Assembly (NCBI GenBank): GCA_964542475.1
Contig: CAZIUL010000016.1
Location: 15,969 to 79,968, forward strand
DNA: 64,000 nucleotides
Direction of reading: 5' to 3'
DNA from: CAZIUL01 sp964542475
GTDB taxonomy: Bacteria; Planctomycetota; B15-G4; CAYZWU01
Part shown: piece by piece, positions 33,578 to 42,839 of the stretch
How the letters are laid out: each line of letters begins with the position of its first letter
Numbering within the stretch: the first letter of the stretch is position 1
Notes under the pieces: model-generated
The model's input: the letters and a program-made list of their open reading frames with translations, nothing else
Databases searched by the model: none
Told to the model about the DNA's origin: nothing
Made by a program: the position numbers and the translations under genes

Positions 33578-34489
33578 ATGGCTGAGCTGGTGAACGAGTT
33601 CTCCTGGTCCAAGTCTCGTGATGAAAAGTTTCGTACCTGTCCCAGGCAGTACTATTTCCAGTACTACGGCTCCTGGGGCGGATGGAGCTTCCAGGCTGAC
33701 GAACGCACCAGGAGGATATACATCCTGAAGCAGCTGAAGAGCAGGCACATGTGGGCCGGGGAAAAGGCGCACGACTGCATCCGTAAATCGCTGCAGAACC
33801 TGAGGCGCGGCATCGAGCCCATGTCTCCGGAAGAGGCCATCGAGACAACCCTCGACATCATGCGAAAGGACTACCTCGCGTCCAGGCGCGGCGACTACTG
33901 GAAGAACCCGAAGTCGTGCGGCTTTTTCGAGCACGAGTACGGCGTTGACCTGCCTGACAGCGCGTGGAAGGAGGTTGCCGACCACGTGGTTCTGTGCCTT
34001 CGCGCGTTTTACGGCTCGGACACATACAAGATGATCCGCGGGCTGAAAGGGGACAGGTGGCTCGATGTGGAGGACTTTTCCCATTTCATGCTCGATGGAA
34101 CAAAGGTTCACGTTGTTCTCGATTTTTCCTGCCGCCGAGGGGACGAGCTCCAGATCTACGACTGGAAAACCGGGCGCTCGGACAAGCAGCGCAACGAGCT
34201 TCAGCTCGCGTGTTACAGCTTCTACGCCATACACAAGTGGAAGGTGGAACCGGAGCAGGTGGTGACAGTGGAGTTCAACCTGTCCAGCGGGAAAGAGTCG
34301 CGCTACCATCTTGGAGGCGTTGACCTGGATGCGATAAGGAACCACATCCTGGGTTCGGTGCGTGACATGAAACAGCTTCTCGACGATGCGGGTGCGAACC
34401 AGGCGGTCGAGGACAGGTTCGCGTTCGTGGAAGAAGAAAAAGCCTGCCGCTACTGCAACTTCCATAAACTTTGCCCGCGGTGGGGGTAG
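33578..34489 (+). CDS. PD-(D/E)XK nuclease, Cas4/RecB-like, with likely Fe-S cluster
   Basis: 303 residues. The core motif is Asp182 in VVLDFS, then Asp195-x-Lys197 in YDWKTG, followed by the QxxxY-type helix (LQLACYSFY, Gln209). Four cysteines in the Cas4/AddB/Dna2 arrangement are present: Cys21 near the start (TCPRQYYFQYYG) and Cys290, 293 and 299 at the end (CRYCNFHKLC), which should hold a [4Fe-4S] cluster. Cas4-like enzymes resect or trim DNA ends, but no cas1, cas2 or CRISPR array is present, nor an adjacent helicase. It sits 27 bases after a glycosyltransferase and abuts a sulfatase-like gene, so its transcription may be shared with glycan genes for no obvious reason. Confidence 0.88.
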   Translation: MAELVNEFSWSKSRDEKFRTCPRQYYFQYYGSWGGWSFQADERTRRIYILKQLKSRHMWAGEKAHDCIRKSLQNLRRGIEPMSPEEAIETTLDIMRKDYLASRRGDYWKNPKSCGFFEHEYGVDLPDSAWKEVADHVVLCLRAFYGSDTYKMIRGLKGDRWLDVEDFSHFMLDGTKVHVVLDFSCRRGDELQIYDWKTGRSDKQRNELQLACYSFYAIHKWKVEPEQVVTVEFNLSSGKESRYHLGGVDLDAIRNHILGSVRDMKQLLDDAGANQAVEDRFAFVEEEKACRYCNFHKLCPRWG

Positions 34490-34498
34490 GTGTATGTT

Positions 34499-35956
34499 AT
34501 GAAGCCTGGATTTCTTCGTACGGTGAAAAAAACAAGAGGAAAAACATCCTGGGGCTTGCTCGTCTTCGGGTTCTGCGTTGCCTTGCCCGCCTGCCTGCTC
34601 ATCTATTTCACGGGAAGCATGGATAAGACCAGGCCCTCAATATTGTTTGTGCTCGTTGATACGCTGCGCAAAGATCATCTCGGTTGCTACGGGTATGGTG
34701 TGGAAACCACGCCGTTTATCGACAGCCTCGCATCGAAGGGAGTGCGGTTCGAGAACGCTGTAGCCCAATCGTCCTGGACCCTTCCGAGCATGATTTCCCT
34801 CATGTCCGGAAAGCACATCTTTTCCGAGGTGTCCCGGTTTCCGGATGACATGCCAAGCCTCGCCCAAAGCCTGAAGAAGCGCGGGCTCAGGACCGCGGCG
34901 TTCGTGGCCAACTCGCTCGTTGGAGAGAAGGAAGGGTTCGACAAGGGATTTGATCATTTCGAGGTGCGTCAGCATAAAACAGCCCAGTGGTCAGCGAACG
35001 ATCTCAACAAAAGGCTTCTGCCCTGGATGAGAAGCTCGCTCGAGCCGCCGTTTTTCCTGTACCTCCACTACCTGGATCCTCATTTTCCATATGCGCCCCC
35101 CGGAAAGACGGCGTCGTTCAACAAGAGGTTCAATCCCATCTCCACTGAAAAACGCAACCGCATCATGGACTATGCGATCGATCATCCCGAGCTGGCTGTT
35201 CGGGCACAGCAGGATCTTGTGGAGATGAGGCGGCAGATAGACTTGTATGACGGCGAGATCATGCTCGTTGACCAGTGCGTCGGCGGGGTTCTTGCCGAGC
35301 TCAAGCGCCTTGGCATGCACGACGATCTGGTGGTGGTTATCACTTCCGATCATGGAGAATGTCTCTGGGATCATCTTCATTATCCAAAGGCTGTTGAGGA
35401 GAGGTACGAGAAGGAGGACAGAAACCTCACCAACTGTTTTTTCAGGGATCACGGGTACCACCTCTTCAATGAGCTGATCCATGTCCCGCTGATCTTCTGG
35501 GGATCCGGAATCCGCAGCGGCTGTGCGGTGAAAACCATGGTGGAGAGCGTTGACATCTTTCCGACGCTGCTCGATCTTGCAGGAGCCGGGGACACCTTGC
35601 ACGGTGACGGCCGGAGCCTGGTCAATGTTCTCCGTGATCCCGGCTTTACACTTCCGGAAATGAACATCATCTTCTCGCACTGCAACGAGGCCACGTGCGC
35701 GATTCAGCCGCTGAACGGTCTCAAGATGGTTTCTCCAACCGTGATAGGGACGGAGTTCGGTCTCGAGCAGGCCCTTTACGACCTTGCTGACGATCCGGAC
35801 GAGCTCGACAACAGGATGGGGGATCATGTCAAGGCTTCTGAAACTTTGCTCAAGGCGATCAAGGAGAAGGAGAGGGACGACTGCTTCAAGGCCTGCGTGG
35901 GCCGGATGGATGATGTGACCAGGGAGAAGATGGAGGAGCTCGGCTACATCCGGTAA
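34499..35956 (+). CDS. Membrane-anchored sulfatase-like hydrolase with Thr at the nucleophile position
   Basis: 485 residues from the ATG at 34499, about eight bases after GGGGGTAGG; a GTG at 34490 is an alternative. A single helix (about 18-38) anchors the enzyme facing the periplasm. SILFVLVDTLRKDHLGCYGYG carries metal ligand Asp54. SSWTLPSMISLMSG replaces the sulfatase Cys/Ser-x-Pro-x-Arg motif and puts Thr94 at the nucleophile position. VVVITSDHGECLWDH and the later HVPLIFWGSGI complete the metal site. Thr nucleophiles are known in phosphodiesterase members of the superfamily, so phosphoester or phosphoglycan hydrolysis is as likely as sulfate removal. The start region touches the nuclease stop. 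Confidence 0.82.
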   Translation: MKPGFLRTVKKTRGKTSWGLLVFGFCVALPACLLIYFTGSMDKTRPSILFVLVDTLRKDHLGCYGYGVETTPFIDSLASKGVRFENAVAQSSWTLPSMISLMSGKHIFSEVSRFPDDMPSLAQSLKKRGLRTAAFVANSLVGEKEGFDKGFDHFEVRQHKTAQWSANDLNKRLLPWMRSSLEPPFFLYLHYLDPHFPYAPPGKTASFNKRFNPISTEKRNRIMDYAIDHPELAVRAQQDLVEMRRQIDLYDGEIMLVDQCVGGVLAELKRLGMHDDLVVVITSDHGECLWDHLHYPKAVEERYEKEDRNLTNCFFRDHGYHLFNELIHVPLIFWGSGIRSGCAVKTMVESVDIFPTLLDLAGAGDTLHGDGRSLVNVLRDPGFTLPEMNIIFSHCNEATCAIQPLNGLKMVSPTVIGTEFGLEQALYDLADDPDELDNRMGDHVKASETLLKAIKEKERDDCFKACVGRMDDVTREKMEELGYIR

Positions 35957-36040
35957 CCTGTTCGATGTTGTGGAGGCGCACAAGGCGAGCCGGCTTTTCA
36001 TTGTTGCATTTGACCTGGGAACGGAAACACAGGAGGACAG

Positions 36041-37312
36041 ATGACCGAAGAGGCGAAGATCGAAAAAGCATACGGGGCCGCAACGGAGCTATACGCGGAA
36101 TGGGGAGTTGATACGGAGGCGGCTGTCAAAGCCCTGAAAGAGGTGTCCATCTCGCTACAGTGCTGGCAGGGAGATGATGTGCGCGGCTTCGAAGCGCCTG
36201 ACGCGGAGCTGTCCGGAGGCGGCATCCAGGTCACGGGCAGCCACCCGGGCAGGGCGCGCACACCGGACGAGCTGAGGGCTGACCTGGAAAAGGCGCTCTC
36301 ACTTATCCCAGGAAAACACCGGGTCAACCTGCACGCCATGTACGGCGAGTTCAGCGGCTCGGCTGTGGACCGCGACCAGATCGAGCCGCGGCATTTCAGC
36401 GGATGGATCGACTGGGCACGGCGGAACGGGATCGGTCTCGACTTCAACGCAACGTGTTTTTCCCATGAAAAGGCGGACAGCGGTTTCACGTTGACGGATC
36501 CTGATCCCGGGATCCGCTCGTTCTGGATCGAGCACGTTCGGCGCTGCCGCGAAATCAGCGCCGCAATGGGTGAAGGCCTGAAGAGTCCCTGTATCCACAA
36601 CCTGTGGATCCCGGACGGGTCAAAGGACCTGCCCGCGGACCGGCTCGGCCCGCGCGAGCGCCTTCAAGGTTCGCTGGACGAGATCTTTAAAAAGGAGCAC
36701 CCGCCTTCCCGGATGAAGGATTCGGTCGAGAGCAAGCTGTTCGGTATTGGGAGCGAATCGTATGTTGCGGGATCCCACGACTTCTACCTGTCCTACGCGC
36801 TGACGCGCAAAAAAATTCTGTGCATCGATCTCGGACACTACCATCCAACCGAATCCGTGGCTGACAAGATCCCGGCGCTTCTTCCGTTTTTTGACGAGCT
36901 TCTGCTGCACATCAGCCGGGGGGTCCGGTGGGACAGCGATCATGTTGTGATATTGAATGACGATGTCCGCCGAGTGGCAGAGGAGATCGTGCGGTGCGAC
37001 GCCCTGGGCAGGGTGCACATCGCCATGGATTTTTTCGATGCCACCCTGAACCGCGTGGGCGCCTGGGTGATCGGCGCGCGCGCCGTTTTGAAGGCGTTTC
37101 TCGGGGCGCTGCTAGAACCCGGCAACAGGCTGACCGAGCACGAAAAGAACGGAGAGTTGTTCTCGCGGCTGGCCTTGATGGAGGAGGCTTCTTCCATGCC
37201 TTTTGGCGCGGTGTGGGACTACTTTTGCCTTGGCACGAGTGTGCCGCTGCATGACGCATGGATCGAGGAGGCGAGAAGGTACGAGGCGGATGTGACTTTT
37301 AGACGGGGGTGA
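36041..37312 (+). CDS. rhaA: L-rhamnose isomerase
   Basis: 423 residues, the usual length. It interconverts L-rhamnose and L-rhamnulose in the cytosol using Mn2+. Family signatures run along the whole protein: SISLQCWQGDDVRGFE, HRVNLHAMYGEF, LDFNATCFSHEKADSGFTLTDPD, CIHNLWIPDGSKDLPADR, ESKLFGIGSESYVAGSHDFYL, and the metal-site stretches CIDLGHYHPTES and HISRGVRWDSDHVVILND. AGGAGG before the ATG fixes the start. No rhamnulokinase or rhamnulose-phosphate aldolase lies nearby, so the pathway must be completed elsewhere. The adjacent lyase and putative glycosidase suggest that the rhamnose comes from a polysaccharide. Confidence 0.96.
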   Translation: MTEEAKIEKAYGAATELYAEWGVDTEAAVKALKEVSISLQCWQGDDVRGFEAPDAELSGGGIQVTGSHPGRARTPDELRADLEKALSLIPGKHRVNLHAMYGEFSGSAVDRDQIEPRHFSGWIDWARRNGIGLDFNATCFSHEKADSGFTLTDPDPGIRSFWIEHVRRCREISAAMGEGLKSPCIHNLWIPDGSKDLPADRLGPRERLQGSLDEIFKKEHPPSRMKDSVESKLFGIGSESYVAGSHDFYLSYALTRKKILCIDLGHYHPTESVADKIPALLPFFDELLLHISRGVRWDSDHVVILNDDVRRVAEEIVRCDALGRVHIAMDFFDATLNRVGAWVIGARAVLKAFLGALLEPGNRLTEHEKNGELFSRLALMEEASSMPFGAVWDYFCLGTSVPLHDAWIEEARRYEADVTFRRG

Positions 37313-37367
37313 TGGCGACAGCGCCCCGCGAGAGTCATTTTACAGATTTAGAACAGGAGAATGTGAC

Positions 37368-39728
37368 GTGCGTACAACCATGGCCCTTGTGTTTTACATC
37401 GCCTCGATCTCTTTACATTGTGCTGCTGCTCAACCTCCTGCTGTTCCTGCTGATGATGTTGCTGCCGCGCCCGAACCGGTCCCCCGTTCCGCCTACCTGG
37501 AGTTCGCTCGCGAAGGAGCCGACTGGGTCTGGTCGAACTACAGCTCCCTTGAGAGCAGGTGGAAGGATACGCTGGACCCTGACAACGTGTTCGGGTACCG
37601 GCCTCCTCCGAGGTTCCTCGAGATGGCTGTGATCTATGCGAAGCTGTACGAGTTAGAGGGGAACGAAACGTACGCAAAACGCGCAAAAAAAGTATTGTTG
37701 ACCTACGGGGAGTACCGCGCTGCATACCCGAAAGAGGCGATCGAACGCCGAGCCGATTATTGGGGAGGCCTTCCCGCGCTTCCGGATTTTTTCACGACCA
37801 TGCGCTACATCCGCGCATATGAAACCTTGAAGCAGCTCGAGTACGTGAGCGGAACGGCTGAGAAGGAGAAGATCGAGGGAATCATCGTGGAGAGCCTTGA
37901 TTACCTTCTGCGCACGCAGGAGTGGGGGGCCATGAACCGGGCCATGCTCAGGGCTGAGACCCTGGCCTGGGCGGTGCGCGCCATGCCAGGCCACCCGGCA
38001 GCGAAGAAATGGCGTACCTACGAGAGAGCGCTTTCCTTTGACAACCGCGGAAACTGGGAGATAGAGGATGCGACCATCTACCACGCCGTGTGGCTTTACG
38101 CGCTCCTCGGGCACGCTGACGCGCGCAACGACATGGCCGAACTTTTTGATACACCGGAGATGTACTACTACGCCCGCTACTTTCTCAACCTCATAAGCCC
38201 GGACGGATGCGTGCCCGACTTCGGGGACGCTAATTTCAGGGCGAACTGGAGCCGCTACCTCGTTTATTTCGAGGCTGCAGCGTCAGCGTACGGCAACCCG
38301 CACCTGAAGTGGGCCGCGGCCAACATGGCGGAGAAGTTCCTGGATCTCGGCGACCCGCAGAGGACCGGCCTGGCATACCTGATGCTCGACTGCTACAGGT
38401 ACGCGACCGATGATGTGGCGCCCGAGCCTCCCGAGGGGTTGAGCATGGAGGTCATGGAGGATGTGCAGGGAAAGAAGGTCGTTTTTCGCACCGGCTGGCA
38501 GCCTGATTCCACGTACATGCTGCTCAACTACCGCGACGAGGGAGATGGCGGGCTCCTGTTCAGGGACTACCTGCGCGACACGATTCCCGTGGAAGAGGAG
38601 AAGATGACCCACGGCCACGCGGACGAGAACAGCGTGGTCATGCTGATGTCCGGGGGGGCGCTTCTGCTTCACGACGGCGGGTACAGGGACTACATGCCGA
38701 GCGGGCCGTTCGGCGCGTTCCGCCAGGACTACTTCCACAACCGGCTGTGCGTGAGGCAGGAGAAGATCTTCATGGGGCAGGCCGAGGGCGAGTGGCGGTA
38801 CAGCATAAAGGGAAGGGCGGAGGTGCCGGGACAGTCGGTGCTCGGATTCCTTCGAAACGCGGGATCGTACAGGCCGGTGCGTACTCAGAAGGTGGACTTT
38901 TTAACATTTCCCGACATCGACTACTCGCGCACGCGCCTGATCGACGAGAAGATGGACTACGAGTGGGACCGCGCCGTTGTTTTCCTGAAAGAACCGGCGC
39001 TTTTCCTGGTGTTCGACGTGTTCAAGGCAGGGACCGAGGCGTACTTCACAGCGAGCAACCTCTGGCACACGCGAAAGATCGTGAGCAGGGGAGAGCACTG
39101 GTACGACACCGTGTACGACCGCATCGGCGAAACCGAACTGTGCACGGACACGCACCTTCTGATCCATTTCCCTGAGACACACTTTCGGCTTGAAGGAGTG
39201 GAGGTGATCAACAGGCACTACCAGGACGAGCTCATGATTCACCAGACCGCTGCGCAGCACTTCGAGCTGGGCGAGCACATCGGGTTCGTCACGGCGCTGA
39301 AGCCTCATTCGGCAGGGGACGATCCAACGGAATGGGTGGCCCGTATCCGATGCGAGGAGACCGATCCCAAGGGTGCGGGCATGCTGGTGTGCGTGGAGAC
39401 CGGCGGACGAACCATCCGCGTGGGAGTCAAATGCGACATGCGCATGGACATGGTCAGGGACTGGCGCCGGCCGAGGTACACCTATGAAGCGGGGCGCATC
39501 CTGTACGGCCCCATGGAAACCAACAGCGACCTCTTCGTTGCCGAGCGCAAAGGAGATGAGCTCTCCTACACAGCGGTCAACATGACAAAAGCGGTGTACA
39601 ACGGACAGCTCCTGTTCGATCAGCCCCAGACCTTCTTCGGCCTCGCGTTCGACGGCAGCGAGGACACGAAAGGGGTCAGCAAGGTAAGGTACTGGCGCGA
39701 CAAGGCTGTGCTGGGCGTGGAGAGGTAG
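37368..39728 (+). CDS. Secreted heparinase II/III-like polysaccharide lyase
   Basis: 786 residues, starting at GTG (37368) after an AGGAG. A signal peptide covers about 1-22. Residues 40-350 form an alpha/alpha toroid (many WAVRAMPG, HAVWLYALLGHADAR and YYARYFLNL helices). The beta-sandwich part holds the family hallmark HGHADENS (415-422) followed by GALLLHDGGY. The conserved His/Asn around that motif act in uronic-acid elimination in PL families of this fold, so cleavage of an acidic polysaccharide is expected. The exact PL family is not determinable by eye. It follows rhamnose isomerase by 55 bases and precedes the putative glycosidase by 10, forming a likely operon for a rhamnose- and uronate-containing glycan. 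Confidence 0.8.
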   Translation: MRTTMALVFYIASISLHCAAAQPPAVPADDVAAAPEPVPRSAYLEFAREGADWVWSNYSSLESRWKDTLDPDNVFGYRPPPRFLEMAVIYAKLYELEGNETYAKRAKKVLLTYGEYRAAYPKEAIERRADYWGGLPALPDFFTTMRYIRAYETLKQLEYVSGTAEKEKIEGIIVESLDYLLRTQEWGAMNRAMLRAETLAWAVRAMPGHPAAKKWRTYERALSFDNRGNWEIEDATIYHAVWLYALLGHADARNDMAELFDTPEMYYYARYFLNLISPDGCVPDFGDANFRANWSRYLVYFEAAASAYGNPHLKWAAANMAEKFLDLGDPQRTGLAYLMLDCYRYATDDVAPEPPEGLSMEVMEDVQGKKVVFRTGWQPDSTYMLLNYRDEGDGGLLFRDYLRDTIPVEEEKMTHGHADENSVVMLMSGGALLLHDGGYRDYMPSGPFGAFRQDYFHNRLCVRQEKIFMGQAEGEWRYSIKGRAEVPGQSVLGFLRNAGSYRPVRTQKVDFLTFPDIDYSRTRLIDEKMDYEWDRAVVFLKEPALFLVFDVFKAGTEAYFTASNLWHTRKIVSRGEHWYDTVYDRIGETELCTDTHLLIHFPETHFRLEGVEVINRHYQDELMIHQTAAQHFELGEHIGFVTALKPHSAGDDPTEWVARIRCEETDPKGAGMLVCVETGGRTIRVGVKCDMRMDMVRDWRRPRYTYEAGRILYGPMETNSDLFVAERKGDELSYTAVNMTKAVYNGQLLFDQPQTFFGLAFDGSEDTKGVSKVRYWRDKAVLGVER

Positions 39729-39738
39729 AGAGCAGCTC

Positions 39739-42081
39739 ATGAAACATTCTGAATCGTTTGGCAGGATCGAGCGGATCGTGTACTCGAGCGGGTCCCCTCC
39801 GGGTGTGAAGACCGCGGCGCGCGAGATAAAAAAGGTGCTCGCGCCCGGTGCCGAGGTGGAGGAAAGCGATGGGGACGGGATCAACGCCCGCGTTGCAGGC
39901 ACGGTTCATGTGTCTGCCGGTTCGGTCAGGGATGCGGGCGTTCCTGCCGCTGAGGTGTCCGGGCTGGAACAGGTCAAGGGACCGTTCGTCCACGCGCGCA
40001 TCGGCAGGGACGGCTCCGGGATTGTTGCCGCGTCGGATCCCTGCCACCTTTTCGGTTTCGTTCACAACATGGCTGACCGGCTTTGCACGGAAGATGCGGA
40101 GGCGTTCGAGATTGGCAGGACCATCACACCGGCTTTTGCTTGGCAGCGGATCTCGTACGACTACTTTCTCAACCAGGGCGGGAGGATCCAGAAGGGGTTC
40201 GATGCTGCTGTGTACATAAGGGAGCTGGCCAGGCTTGGTTTCACGCATGTGGAGGTCAACGGCCTTGCCTTCCCGGCGCCGCTCGAGACCGGGCCCGCGG
40301 GCGAGACCTACCCCATGTTCTACACCTACTGCCCCGCCCTGGACCAGTTCGTCTCCAGCAGCCTGAACCAGGGGCTTTATCCGGAGAAGTACCTTGCCGC
40401 GAACCTGAACAGGCTCAAGCTGAACGCTGCTGTTGCGGTGGAGCACGGGCTCGTTCCCGGGCTTCTCTGCTTTGAGCCGCGCTCGGTTCCGGAAGAGTTT
40501 TTCGAAAGGTACCCAATGCTGAGGGGTGCCAGGGTGGACCATCCTTTCAGGAGCTTCAAGCCGCGCTACAACATGACCATCACCCATCCGAGGGTCAGGG
40601 AGCACTACGCGGAGATGGTGGATAAGCTCATGCGAGAGGTTCCCGGGCTCGGTTTTTTGTGCATCTGGACCAATGACAGCGGGGCCGGTTTCGAGCACAC
40701 GAAGTCGCTTTACGTGGGGCGGAACGGCGGGGCCTACCTGATCAGGGAATGGAAGGATGACAACGAGATCGCCAGGTGCGCGGGAGAGAACGCGCTCAGG
40801 CTTTTGCGCGTGCTCAGGGATGCGGGCCGCGGATCGAACCCGGAGTTTCGCGTGCTCACAAGGCTCGAGTCGTTCTACGGGGAGCACGACACGGTCTGGG
40901 CGGGATTGGGCGATGCGGTGGACGTTGAGACCGCATCCCTGATTGCGAGGGGATGGGATGCGCCCTATCCGCATCCTCGCTATTCCGACAGGAGCGATGT
41001 CAACGCGGGAACCGTGTACCAGGGCCGGTTCAGTCGTGAAGAAAAACAACGGATCGAGGAAATCGGGGCGCGCGGAGCGTTGTCACACTACTACTTCACC
41101 GCGGGACCGCATAACCTGTTCGATCCACTGCTCGGTGTGCCGTACCCTGCGCTTGCGGTCGAGAAGCTGAAAATGCTTCGCGCCGGGGGTGTACAGCACC
41201 TGGCCCATGCCGGCGGCAGCTTTTCCCCGGAGCTCGTTCCTTACAATGTGAATCACGAGATGGTCCGGGCGTACCAGTTTGACGCTGATCTCGACATCGG
41301 GCAGGAGATTGAAAGGCTCGCGCGCAAGTGGGCCGGCGACGCTTTATGCGGGACACTGTGCAGGGCCTGGGCAAAGATCGAGGACGCGATTCTGGCCTTT
41401 CCCGTGATCGCACCGCTCTACTCCACCTTCGGGTTCACATGGTACAGGCTGTGGGTGCGGCCGCTGGTGCCGGACATCGAGGCGATCCCGCAGGAGGAGC
41501 GTGCTTATTACGAGGAGTTCATGTGCACCACCCCTCACAACACGAACAACGTGGACCTGAGCAGGGATGTTCTCTTCAGGCTTGCAGAACCCGCAAAGTG
41601 CAGGATTGATGTCGAGCGGATCGACGAAAACCTCTGGGGGCCTCTCGATGAAGCCGTTGAGCTTTTGAAGAACGCTGAACCGGAAGCAGCGGACAACCTC
41701 GCCACCGGGAACGTGATCGAGGACCAGCTCGTGCGCGCTCGCGCGCTCAGGTGCTGGTTCATGACGCAGCGCAACGTTGCAGCCTGGATCGCTTGCGTGC
41801 ACGGATACATCGATGTTGAGAGCGGACCGGAAAGAAAAAAGCTGAGCAGCGAGCTGGCAACGATGATCGAAAAGGAGATCGATAACACGCACGAGCTGAT
41901 CGAGCTCACAAAAAGCCCGGTGGAGTTCATGGCGCTGACGGACCAGGGGGAGACCCCGCTCATCCACGGAACCAACCTCTGCGAGCTGCTGGAAAAACGG
42001 ATCAAGCTCATGAAACGGCACATGCATGACGAGCCCCGTATCGACCCGGACTACGTGGAGCGAAGATCCGGGGGGGGGTAA
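39739..42081 (+). CDS. Putative glycoside hydrolase (GH20/GH67-like N-domain plus TIM barrel), unassigned
   Basis: 780 residues without a signal peptide, so probably cytosolic. The first 130 residues (IERIVYSSGSPPGVKTAAREIKKVL, and later GIVAASDPCHLFGFVHNMADRL) look like the alpha/beta domain that precedes the barrel in GH20 and GH67 enzymes. A barrel follows: RLGFTHVEVNGLAFPAP, HGLVPGLLCFEPRS, then PGLGFLCIWTNDSGAGFEHTKSLY, which carries acidic residues at a barrel edge. A helical C-terminal region (about 560-780) completes it. I do not recognise the exact family, and the hydrolase role is inferred from fold-like features and the lyase neighbour. The gene ends with a run of nine G just before the stop, giving Ser-Gly-Gly-Gly. 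Confidence 0.55.
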   Translation: MKHSESFGRIERIVYSSGSPPGVKTAAREIKKVLAPGAEVEESDGDGINARVAGTVHVSAGSVRDAGVPAAEVSGLEQVKGPFVHARIGRDGSGIVAASDPCHLFGFVHNMADRLCTEDAEAFEIGRTITPAFAWQRISYDYFLNQGGRIQKGFDAAVYIRELARLGFTHVEVNGLAFPAPLETGPAGETYPMFYTYCPALDQFVSSSLNQGLYPEKYLAANLNRLKLNAAVAVEHGLVPGLLCFEPRSVPEEFFERYPMLRGARVDHPFRSFKPRYNMTITHPRVREHYAEMVDKLMREVPGLGFLCIWTNDSGAGFEHTKSLYVGRNGGAYLIREWKDDNEIARCAGENALRLLRVLRDAGRGSNPEFRVLTRLESFYGEHDTVWAGLGDAVDVETASLIARGWDAPYPHPRYSDRSDVNAGTVYQGRFSREEKQRIEEIGARGALSHYYFTAGPHNLFDPLLGVPYPALAVEKLKMLRAGGVQHLAHAGGSFSPELVPYNVNHEMVRAYQFDADLDIGQEIERLARKWAGDALCGTLCRAWAKIEDAILAFPVIAPLYSTFGFTWYRLWVRPLVPDIEAIPQEERAYYEEFMCTTPHNTNNVDLSRDVLFRLAEPAKCRIDVERIDENLWGPLDEAVELLKNAEPEAADNLATGNVIEDQLVRARALRCWFMTQRNVAAWIACVHGYIDVESGPERKKLSSELATMIEKEIDNTHELIELTKSPVEFMALTDQGETPLIHGTNLCELLEKRIKLMKRHMHDEPRIDPDYVERRSGGG

Positions 42082-42156
42082 ACTTTGACTGACCCCGAAT
42101 TCCCCGAACCGCTAACAGGTCGGCTGTCCGCGCCGTGATCAACCCCGCCTTCCGGC

Positions 42157-42693
42157 TTATAGCAGGCATAACCAGACCAGCAAACCAACCCGAACCACGA
42201 TCATGCCGACTAACCAGCAGATTGCCGGCGCGGGAGCGAGAGAGTACATCAATGTCGTGTCGCCATACGGCTCGCCCGTGCGGCGCGCTTGCGGCAAATC
42301 CAATGCAAACAGGTAGACGAGGTAGAACACCAGAGAAACGCCGACAATGAAAACAGCATACAGCCAGAACCCCGTCGCCTGAAGAAGGAGCGCCATGAGC
42401 ACGGTGAACAACGTCTCGAAGAGAAACCCTCCGGTGATGTACAAAAGCTGACCGCTGACCGATGGAACATGGCGGCGGACAGTTTTGAAATAACGCTTGA
42501 GTTCGCTCACTGAAACCCAGTCGTCACCGTCCCGCACAGCAACATGTTGCGGAAAGGTGAGCAGGCGAATGCGCATCTGCGCCCAGGGAATCCCTGCGAG
42601 GCGGCCCATCATGTAGTGCCCGATCTCGTGAACAACAATAAACAGGAGAATGCAGGCGGCATTGAACACGAATATCTGCACGAACAACTGCAT
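42157..42693 (-). CDS. M50-like membrane zinc metalloprotease (site-2 protease type)
   Basis: 178 residues from the ATG at 42693 (GGAGG five bases upstream; a GTG at 42696 is too close to it). The first helix carries the zinc motif HEIGHY, the standard M50 arrangement, and at least three more membrane helices follow (about 80-105, 108-130 and 150-178). The usual second zinc motif (NxxPxxxLDG) is not evident; LFALDLPQARRTGEP in the equivalent place may supply the Asp. The protein is short for the family and lacks a PDZ domain. It could cleave a membrane-bound regulator such as an anti-sigma factor, although none is adjacent. Confidence 0.7.
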   Translation of the reverse strand: MQLFVQIFVFNAACILLFIVVHEIGHYMMGRLAGIPWAQMRIRLLTFPQHVAVRDGDDWVSVSELKRYFKTVRRHVPSVSGQLLYITGGFLFETLFTVLMALLLQATGFWLYAVFIVGVSLVFYLVYLFALDLPQARRTGEPYGDTTLMYSLAPAPAICWLVGMIVVRVGLLVWLCLL

Positions 42694-42839
42694 CACGACC
42701 TCCGAAAAATTGCATAACGTTATTTATGAGCAGCGCTGTCTTCCGTGTCCGCTTCCAAAGAGCCGGCCGCAGCCGACTCCGCTTTTTCACCTGATTTTTA
42801 ATGCTGTGTCTTGTTGGGCGTCGCGTTTATCGCCCTGCT

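Noticed and set aside
33578..34489. Cas4-like gene as a sign of a CRISPR-Cas locus
   Set aside because: No direct-repeat array and no cas1, cas2 or effector gene were found anywhere in the window.
42070..42078. G9 tract at the end of the putative glycosidase as a phase switch
   Set aside because: It lies in the last codons, so slippage would alter only the C-terminal tail.
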